This document shows positions 1 through 5,126 of a stretch of 5,126 nucleotides of DNA, piece by piece; position 1 is the stretch's first letter, and each line of letters begins with the position of its first letter. Location of the stretch: contig JAEORN010000103.1 in the NCBI GenBank assembly GCA_016840825.1, positions 1-5,126 of the forward strand. Direction: 5' to 3'. The notes under the pieces were generated by a model. The model was not told the DNA's origin. It did not search any database and saw only the letters and a list, made by a program, of their open reading frames with translations. The position numbers and the translations under genes are program-made. This DNA is from Candidatus Thorarchaeota archaeon. GTDB taxonomy: Archaea > Asgardarchaeota > Thorarchaeia > Thorarchaeales > Thorarchaeaceae.

Positions 1-1296
1 CAAAGAGTAGCTCATTCAATTGTAACAGACATCAATGCAATGGCTATTAGAGCATTGATTAAGGGATATGGGACTACTGGGAACACAACATATCTAGCTG
101 AGGCAAACCAAGTCTTCGAAACATTATTCACAAATAACTGGGATGAAGACTCTGGGGGTTGGTATGCAGAAGTTGTTGATGGCGAACCATACGATCCCCT
201 TGAAGACGAGGATGTCAAATTTTACAAATATGCTGAGATTCAGCTCCAGATGGTTCTTGCATTAGAAGATTTGTATGAGGCAACTGATTCAATATATCCG
301 ATTAGAATGGTTATTGACTCGTTTGAGCTCATTTTAGAACATCTGTGGGATATTATTGATGGGGGCTTTGTTAGTAACGGCAATCAGCTTTGGGAAACCT
401 TCAGTCCTGATTGGCAGATTCATTATACTGCGGTACAAGCCCAAGCTGTGATTGGTTTGGAGCGAGCATGGAACTATGGATTGCCAATAGTGACTCGCAT
501 TAGGATAACCCCCACAAATCCGCGCCCTGAAGATATTGTTTATTTCTCCGTAACCGTTATCGATTCCGATGGTATTGATACTGTATATGTCAATTATTCT
601 CTGACTGTAGGAGAAAATGAAACAAGGGGAATTCTTCCATTATATGCCCATCCAAGCATAGGCGGATTGTATAACAATACAATGGCGAATCTTGAAGATG
701 GTACTTCAATGAATTTCGAAGTTTTTGCTAATGATACAACAGGTGTGGCGTTCGTAGCTGGAATTTATCATTTCGCTGTCCGTGTAGACACATTTGCACC
801 TACAGCCGAACTTCATGCTATCTATCCGGCTGATGAAGTGCGTGCAGGTGATGATGTTATAATAGATATGGAAACATATGAATTTCCTGAACATAGCATC
901 ACGAACTCCTGTGAGTTGAAATGGAGATTGAATTCAGCTGCGTATACAAGTGAGAATATGACTCCAGTGGGGATTGATGATAATAGACTAATCTGGAGAA
1001 TCATACTTGGACAATTCAATGCTGGAGATGTTATCGTATTCTTCTGTTCTGTGACTGATGAATCTGGTAATGTTGGTGAAAGTAGAATCTATCGTCTCAC
1101 TGTACTTGGACCTGAGTTTAACATCACACCGTTTTCTACTTTTCAGATAGTGGCTGCTATAGGTTTAATAGCTGCACCGGGTGTAGGTTATGCCTACACA
1201 CGAATGCGAAAAGGGGGATATAAAGAGGCACAGCGTGAAGGGAAAAAGGCGGCTCGAAAACGAGCTCGAAGTCGAGGAACTCGTAAGAGGGCATAG
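1..1296 (+). CDS. Membrane-anchored surface protein, alpha/alpha-toroid-like repeats plus Ig-like domains (5' partial)
   Basis: The frame is open to base 1, so the real start lies upstream; 431 codons are visible and the ATG at 40 is internal (codon 14). Codons ~1-160 are helical hairpins with an internal repeat: helix segments at codons 10-23, 79-92 and 144-157, and two W-D-x(3)-G-G-aromatic turns (W47-D48...G52-G53 and W116-D117...G121-G122). This resembles the alpha/alpha toroids of the N-acylglucosamine 2-epimerase or YyaL/DUF255 type. Codons ~165-256 and ~260-370 are beta-rich, Ig/FN3-like. Seven N-x-S/T sequons (N28, N198, N206, N225, N244, N319, N374) all precede a single hydrophobic helix at ~379-399. 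A tail with 15 Lys/Arg in its 31 residues (401-431) follows. Inferred topology: large extracellular part, C-terminal anchor, short cytoplasmic basic tail. Any catalytic activity or signal peptide would lie in the missing part; function is unknown. ccmF follows after 21 bp, probably in the same operon. Confidence 0.85.
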   Translation, partial: QRVAHSIVTDINAMAIRALIKGYGTTGNTTYLAEANQVFETLFTNNWDEDSGGWYAEVVDGEPYDPLEDEDVKFYKYAEIQLQMVLALEDLYEATDSIYPIRMVIDSFELILEHLWDIIDGGFVSNGNQLWETFSPDWQIHYTAVQAQAVIGLERAWNYGLPIVTRIRITPTNPRPEDIVYFSVTVIDSDGIDTVYVNYSLTVGENETRGILPLYAHPSIGGLYNNTMANLEDGTSMNFEVFANDTTGVAFVAGIYHFAVRVDTFAPTAELHAIYPADEVRAGDDVIIDMETYEFPEHSITNSCELKWRLNSAAYTSENMTPVGIDDNRLIWRIILGQFNAGDVIVFFCSVTDESGNVGESRIYRLTVLGPEFNITPFSTFQIVAAIGLIAAPGVGYAYTRMRKGGYKEAQREGKKAARKRARSRGTRKRA

Positions 1297-1302
1297 GAGA
1301 AC

Positions 1303-1310
1303 AAAGGAGA
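1303..1310 (+). promoter_or_regulatory. Shine-Dalgarno site of the ccmF-like gene
   Basis: The purine run AAAGGAGA has its GGAG core at 1306-1309, 8 nt before the ATG at 1318, which is good spacing for pairing with the 16S rRNA 3' end. It supports 1318 as the start. A second GGAG lies at 1297-1300 directly after the upstream stop codon, but it is too far away to be the primary site. No promoter-like element is evident in the 21-bp gap, in keeping with co-transcription. Confidence 0.7.
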
Positions 1311-1317
1311 GAATTAC

Positions 1318-3396
1318 ATGGATATTGGTACAATTCTTCTAATTGCTGCATTGGTAATCGGTGTTCTAGATGCAATCATTTTGTTGCTCGGACCAAGAAT
1401 CAGTGGATACGAGAACTATTCTTTTATCGCTTCCTTGATTAGCTTCCTTGCTGGTACTGCAGCTATTGCTTGGTTAGGTGTCCTGATTTTCACAAATCAG
1501 TTTCAGTATGAATATGTTACACAGGTAACAGAAAGAAGTGCTGATGTGATGCTAAAAATCTCAGGACTCTGGGCAGGCCAGTCAGGATCTCTGGTCTTCT
1601 GGACTTTCTTGTCTTTCACACTGTACTTTGGATTTCGAGTACTCACTCGTGGATATGAGGAAGACAAATTGGTTTATCGCGCAGCAATAATCATGGTTGC
1701 TGAGTCTGTGCTTATTGCTGTCAATGCACTCGTAGCTAATCCATTTCGTTTGATTGATGGGTCTGTCCCAACTGATGGTTTAGGATTAAACCCGCTTCTT
1801 TCTACAATTTGGAATGTCATTCATCCTCCAATCATATTCGTTGCCTACGCACTCATCCTCATTCCATTTTCAGTCAAGTTGGCGGGGTATACTATTTCTA
1901 CTGAAGAACGTAATGCAGATCCAATTCCAGTGGTCAACGCGTACGTGCGATTTACAACAATTTTCGCATGGATAATGCTTTCATGCGGTATTGCCATTGG
2001 GGGATATTGGGCATATATTGTCCTTGGCTGGGGAGGCTATTGGGCTTGGGACCCCGTTGAAACAACATCTCTGATTCCATGGTTATTGCTCACAGCTTAC
2101 TATCATGCTCGTCCTACTCTCACCAAAAATGATGTGCTTCGCGATTCATTCCTCGTAATGGCATTCATCACTGTACTTTTTGCTACATGGACTACTAGAA
2201 GTGGAGTAATTTCATCCGTTCATGGATTTGGAATGACGCTTGTTAGTTGGACTATGCTGGTCACCCTTTTGGTGAACTTCATAATTGGAGTAACACTTGC
2301 TATCTACTCTGGGTTTAGAGATATGAAGGATGAGGAACAATCGACAGGACCTAGTTTCTTTGATACTTCGAACGTTCGATTATTCTCAATCAAGATAGCT
2401 CTGATAGGTCTTATCTTACTAGCTGCAACCTCTACGATTGGTGTCGTGCTCCCTGCAACTTACAATTTAGGAGTCGCTATCTTTGACCCTGCAAATCTTG
2501 CAGATAATATGATTGGAATCGGAATTGAATTCTTCAGGATGGGATTCTATGCTGCTTGTGTCTTTTTGATAGGTTCTGCGTTCTACTGTATGCGAACGAA
2601 TTTCCTAACTAATCGTAACCGAGGAATTATCGTAGTTGCGGTTTTTGGAGCTGGTGCAGTAATTGCAGCAATCTCATTCTTTGGTGGATTTGGTCCATTG
2701 CCGACTAACTACTGGCCTGCAAACTTCTTGATTATACCAGCAGTTGCAGCAATCGGATTCCTTGTAATTGCATTCGTACGTCAATTGGCTGGAAAAGATA
2801 GGATTGTCACCACACGCCAGGTTGGACGCCTAATGCTACACCTTGGACTAATTATCCTGCTTCTCGGCGTGTTCATGAGCGAGAACGTGGTCTATGAAAC
2901 CAACGCAGGATATCTAACTAATGAGATACATGAAGTTGCTCCCAATGTTTTCATTCAGGTCGCTGACGTTGACTTGCAGTATTTTGTTGATAGTACTAAC
3001 TTCAATATGGTTGTGACCATCAATGTCATCGAGAATACAACCCAAGGCTTTAGAATCATAGGGTTAGGATACACGACTGTCACTGGGCATCCCGATTGGC
3101 GTATGGTGAGCCATAGTGTGTATCTGGACTCAACAGCATTTAGGGATGTGTTTATTGCAGTGACTGGTTTTTCACAGATTGCGCCTGGTCTTTATCAAGT
3201 CACAATTCATACAAAGTTACTTCCTCTGATTTCACTCGTTTGGATTGGTGCATTCCTTATGGTTTCAGCCATGCTTCCGATGTTTGGTATGGAAGCTCAG
3301 AGCCTTCTGAAATCTCTCCGAGGAAAAGAGGAACATCTCTATGAGGATGAATTCGAGGAAAACAGTGAAGTAGTACAAGAGAGTCAAGAAAATTAG
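1318..3396 (+). CDS. ccmF: CcmF-type cytochrome c haem lyase subunit
   Basis: 692 residues, slightly longer than E. coli CcmF (about 650). About 15 membrane helices are apparent by eye. The WWD haem-handling motif is WGGYWAWDPVE at 238-248, followed by SLIPWL. The four histidines known in CcmF are present: H169 in LNPLL...IHPP and H302 in TTRSGVISSVHGFG (external haem ligands flanking the WWD motif), and H263 and H508 (in-membrane b-haem ligands); the E. coli equivalents are H173, H303, H261 and H491. The NPF motif (141-143) and the LW-x-G-x2-GS segment (84-91) also match. After helix ~504-520 comes a beta-rich external domain (521-630), a last helix (~634-655) and an acidic tail (10 Asp/Glu, no Lys/Arg in 671-692). 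Known family role: with CcmH it attaches haem delivered by CcmE to apocytochrome c CxxCH motifs on the outer face of the membrane. No other ccm gene is visible here. NrfE is the main alternative within the same family. Confidence 0.93.
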   Translation: MDIGTILLIAALVIGVLDAIILLLGPRISGYENYSFIASLISFLAGTAAIAWLGVLIFTNQFQYEYVTQVTERSADVMLKISGLWAGQSGSLVFWTFLSFTLYFGFRVLTRGYEEDKLVYRAAIIMVAESVLIAVNALVANPFRLIDGSVPTDGLGLNPLLSTIWNVIHPPIIFVAYALILIPFSVKLAGYTISTEERNADPIPVVNAYVRFTTIFAWIMLSCGIAIGGYWAYIVLGWGGYWAWDPVETTSLIPWLLLTAYYHARPTLTKNDVLRDSFLVMAFITVLFATWTTRSGVISSVHGFGMTLVSWTMLVTLLVNFIIGVTLAIYSGFRDMKDEEQSTGPSFFDTSNVRLFSIKIALIGLILLAATSTIGVVLPATYNLGVAIFDPANLADNMIGIGIEFFRMGFYAACVFLIGSAFYCMRTNFLTNRNRGIIVVAVFGAGAVIAAISFFGGFGPLPTNYWPANFLIIPAVAAIGFLVIAFVRQLAGKDRIVTTRQVGRLMLHLGLIILLLGVFMSENVVYETNAGYLTNEIHEVAPNVFIQVADVDLQYFVDSTNFNMVVTINVIENTTQGFRIIGLGYTTVTGHPDWRMVSHSVYLDSTAFRDVFIAVTGFSQIAPGLYQVTIHTKLLPLISLVWIGAFLMVSAMLPMFGMEAQSLLKSLRGKEEHLYEDEFEENSEVVQESQEN

Positions 3397-3404
3397 AGAA
3401 ACCC

Positions 3405-3450
3405 AAATGGTCGAGCGATCGGTTCGACCATTTTTCTCTTTTTATATTTT
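3405..3450 (+). terminator. Hairpin plus T-tract terminator after ccmF
   Basis: Nine bases after the ccmF stop, a perfect 10-bp inverted repeat (AAATGGTCGA at 3405-3414, TCGACCATTT at 3424-3433) can extend by a G-U and a C-G pair to a 12-bp stem with a 5-nt loop. It runs straight into T-rich DNA (3431-3450, with T-runs at 3431-3435, 3439-3443 and 3447-3450). Archaeal RNA polymerase terminates on T-tracts, and the stem may add efficiency or protect the 3' end. The location, between a gene end and the next promoter, fits termination of the upstream operon. Confidence 0.75.
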
Positions 3451-3460
3451 TCAAGAAGGG

Positions 3461-3470
3461 TTTATACATA
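3461..3470 (+). promoter_or_regulatory. Probable archaeal TATA box for the geranylgeranyl reductase gene
   Basis: TTTATACATA closely resembles the archaeal TATA consensus (TTTATATA-like). It is preceded by a purine-rich AAGAAGGG, though this is only a weak match to a BRE. Placing the box about 26 nt upstream of initiation puts the transcription start near 3490-3493, giving a leader of about 20 nt before the TTG at 3513. The start site is inferred, not seen. The T-rich stretch at 3440-3450 also looks TATA-like but is better explained as terminator tract. Confidence 0.5.
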
Positions 3471-3498
3471 AGACTACTTCAATCAACAAAGATTACTT

Positions 3499-3502
3499 AG
3501 GA
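3499..3502 (+). promoter_or_regulatory. Weak Shine-Dalgarno site supporting the TTG start
   Basis: AGGA lies 10 nt before the TTG at 3513. It is weaker than the site before ccmF, but it is the only purine match at useful spacing. The in-frame TAG at 3498-3500 overlaps it, so translation in this frame cannot begin further upstream. Confidence 0.4.
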
Positions 3503-3512
3503 TGTTTTCAGA

Positions 3513-4703
3513 TTGACGCAAACCTGTGATGTTGCAGTAGTCGGAGCTGGTCCCGCGGGATCTACTGTAGCAAAGGTTGTTGCAGGACAAGGTTTTAGGA
3601 CTCTCGTGATTGATAGAAGATCCACAGTAGGTATTCCAGTACAGTGTGGTGAGCTAATACCAACACCTTCAGAGGCACGAAACTTATTCCCCCACTCAAA
3701 ACATATGCCTCAGGCTGTTCATATCCCTAAAGCGTTTGTTACAAACAAGACACAATCAATTCGTCTGATTTCTCCAAATGGTTCTACTTACGAATTTCCA
3801 TTTGAGGCAAATATTATCGATAGAGCAAACTTTGACCAGCATCTCGCTCAAAGAGCTGAAGATGCAGGTGCTGTGTACTTGCTGAGTTCCACTGTGAAGA
3901 GTCGCTCAAACAAAAATCAATTAGCCTTCAAGAGCGGCCACTCTAATAATTCTGTTTCTGCTCGATTTGTTGTTGGCGCTGATGGAGCTCACTCGATCGT
4001 AGCTCAATCACTTGGCAGCCATTTTATCCATTCTGAATCCGATCTCAGTCCATCTCTCCAATACGTGATGAGTGGTGGAGATGTCGACTCATCTGTCATT
4101 GAGATGTACTTTGGAAGTATGATAGCACCCGGCGGATATGCATGGTTGATTCCAAAGGGTGATGGGATGGTAAATGTTGGATTTGGAATGAGGAGAAGTA
4201 TAGCACATGATGAAACGCCTCTTCGTACATACTTGGATAGATTTGCCTTCAAGACGCTTGAATCATCTTTGAGGTGTGCAAAGATAGTAAGCAGAGTAGG
4301 TGCTATCATCCCAGTAGGTGGACCTCTCAAGAAGACATGGTCCAAAAATGCTCTTCTTGTCGGAGATGCAGCGGGTCACGTTATGGCATCAAATGGTGGA
4401 GGAATTCCTACCGCTTTATGTGGTGGTGCGATTGCTGGGGATGCTATTAATACCCACTTGAAAACGGATACTCCCCTCTCTGAATACGAGAACCAGTGGA
4501 GGTCTGAATTTGGGAAAGAATTGGACACAGCACTGAGAGTTCTACGGGTTGCAGATACTGTAATGCCCTCAGATACAATTACTGATATCTGTATGCGACT
4601 TGCAGGAGTTAGATTTCTTGAACCATTGATTCGATGTCGCTTACCTCTCCCAGTAGATCTGGCATCAAAAACAATGGTGAAGATACTGAGTCAGTTCATC
4701 TGA
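3513..4703 (+). CDS. Geranylgeranyl reductase family FAD-dependent oxidoreductase
   Basis: 396 residues, the usual length for archaeal members (about 390-400). The FAD Rossmann fold opens with VVGAGPAG (9-16), and D34 closes the second strand as the likely ribose-binding acid. GIPVQCGE (40-47) carries the conserved cysteine C45. GADGAHS (155-161) is the middle flavin motif. PGGYAWLIP (206-214) matches the family signature PxxYxWxFP except for I in place of F. GDAAGHVMASNGGGI (284-298) is the second FAD-binding segment. Known family role: saturating the geranylgeranyl chains of archaeal ether lipids using reduced flavin; some paralogues act on other prenyl substrates, so the exact substrate is open. 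TTG is the only feasible start, because the frame has a stop at 3498-3500 and the FAD strand begins at residue 5. It is preceded by its own promoter-like element and converges on a polyprenyl synthase gene. Confidence 0.92.
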   Translation: MTQTCDVAVVGAGPAGSTVAKVVAGQGFRTLVIDRRSTVGIPVQCGELIPTPSEARNLFPHSKHMPQAVHIPKAFVTNKTQSIRLISPNGSTYEFPFEANIIDRANFDQHLAQRAEDAGAVYLLSSTVKSRSNKNQLAFKSGHSNNSVSARFVVGADGAHSIVAQSLGSHFIHSESDLSPSLQYVMSGGDVDSSVIEMYFGSMIAPGGYAWLIPKGDGMVNVGFGMRRSIAHDETPLRTYLDRFAFKTLESSLRCAKIVSRVGAIIPVGGPLKKTWSKNALLVGDAAGHVMASNGGGIPTALCGGAIAGDAINTHLKTDTPLSEYENQWRSEFGKELDTALRVLRVADTVMPSDTITDICMRLAGVRFLEPLIRCRLPLPVDLASKTMVKILSQFI

Positions 4704-4713
4704 TTTCTCTCAA

Positions 4714-5126
4714 TTAGTGGAGTCGCTTCATTGCAAAATCAGCAAGAAGTAGAAGCAGTTCTTCATTTGCAAATTCGAATCCACGAATAGCCTCCTTTGC
4801 CGCGAGCATGTATTTTTTGGCAATCTCAGTCGAGTACTCCACCGATTTGAATTCACTAATTCGCTCTAGTACGAAATCTGTATCTCCGTCGTTCATCTTT
4901 TGAACAAACTCTTCTTTCTGTTTAGAAGAACAGCTTTCAATAGCATGAGCCAGAACAAAGTTACTTCGGCTACCGCGTAGATCAGATAGAACAGTCTTGC
5001 CAGTTCCGTTTTGTGTCGCAATTATATCGAGGATATCATCACGGATCTGAAATGAATACCCAAGCATCTCCGAGTACTTGATCAATGCCTCTTGCTGAGT
5101 CTGAGTCGCATGACCTAGCATGGCTC
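4714..5126 (-). CDS. Polyprenyl diphosphate synthase, C-terminal part (5' partial)
   Basis: The reading frame enters from the right edge (an Ala codon and a partial codon precede the Met at 5121), so only the C-terminal ~136 residues are seen; the first Asp-rich motif and the start are missing. Counting that Met as 1, FQIRDDILD (24-32) is the second Asp-rich motif of trans-isoprenyl diphosphate synthases, where Mg2+ and the allylic diphosphate bind. GK at 41-42 and SDLR (46-49) follow at normal spacing, and the C-terminal FKSVEYSTEIAKKY and LLLLLADFAMKRL segments match the family end, so the 3' end is intact. Where most members have GK-x-T after the SDxxE stretch, this one has SRSN (51-54). 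Known role: condensing isopentenyl diphosphate with allylic diphosphates; in archaea commonly GGPP (C20) for lipids, although chain length cannot be read without the N-terminal half. The stop lies 10 bp from that of the convergent reductase. Confidence 0.88.
   Translation of the reverse strand, partial: AMLGHATQTQQEALIKYSEMLGYSFQIRDDILDIIATQNGTGKTVLSDLRGSRSNFVLAHAIESCSSKQKEEFVQKMNDGDTDFVLERISEFKSVEYSTEIAKKYMLAAKEAIRGFEFANEELLLLLADFAMKRLH

Noticed and set aside
40..42. ATG as start of the first gene
   Set aside because: The frame is open to base 1, and the helical repeat begins before this Met (codon 10), so it is internal to a truncated gene.
3257..3469. 70-codon open frame on the - strand across the ccmF end and the terminator
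   Set aside because: It overlaps the conserved last helix and tail of CcmF and the hairpin, with no domain or ribosome site; not a gene.
3502..3516. ATG at 3502 as start of the reductase
   Set aside because: It is in a different frame and stops after four codons; kept only as a finding about the start region.
4004..4345. 113-codon open frame on the - strand inside the reductase gene
   Set aside because: It lies wholly opposite a gene with strong FAD and substrate motifs, and its translation shows no recognisable domain; it is an antisense shadow.
1..5126. tRNA, rRNA, CRISPR, insertion sequence or defence system
   Set aside because: No tRNA-like fold, direct-repeat array, transposase motif or terminal inverted repeat was seen; nearly all of the window is accounted for by four genes and one 116-bp intergenic region.

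Overview
The window looks archaeal. It carries a geranylgeranyl-reductase-family flavoprotein and a polyprenyl diphosphate synthase, both typical of isoprenoid membrane-lipid synthesis, together with a plausible archaeal TATA element. It also has a large surface-type protein with a single C-terminal membrane anchor and many N-glycosylation sequons. The DNA is moderately AT-rich. An Asgard-type archaeon (for example Thorarchaeia) or another uncultured archaeal lineage would fit the style of the surface protein, but this placement is an impression and not a demonstrated result.

Left part (1-3396, + strand): two genes in tandem, 21 bp apart, probably co-transcribed. The first is 5'-truncated by the window edge. 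It encodes an extracellular protein with helical-hairpin repeats (alpha/alpha-toroid-like), two beta-sandwich/Ig-like regions, one membrane helix and a very basic cytoplasmic tail. The second is a complete CcmF-type haem lyase subunit of System I cytochrome c maturation, with the WWD motif and all four family histidines in place. Its transcript is probably ended by a strong hairpin followed by T-tracts.

Middle (3397-3512): a 116-bp intergenic region holding that terminator and then a TATA-like promoter for the next gene.

Right part (3513-5126): a complete geranylgeranyl reductase gene on the + strand, starting at TTG, converges on the 3' half of a polyprenyl diphosphate synthase gene on the - strand, with only 10 bp between the stop codons. 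Known family roles link these two: the synthase family makes the C20 (or related) prenyl chain, and the reductase family saturates it in archaeal lipids. They are not in one operon.

I see no RNA gene, CRISPR array, insertion sequence or clear novel multi-gene system. The most interesting points are the intact archaeal CcmF, the oppositely charged cytoplasmic tails of the two adjacent membrane proteins, the ~65-69-residue internal repeat in the surface protein, and altered residues in an otherwise conserved segment of the polyprenyl synthase.
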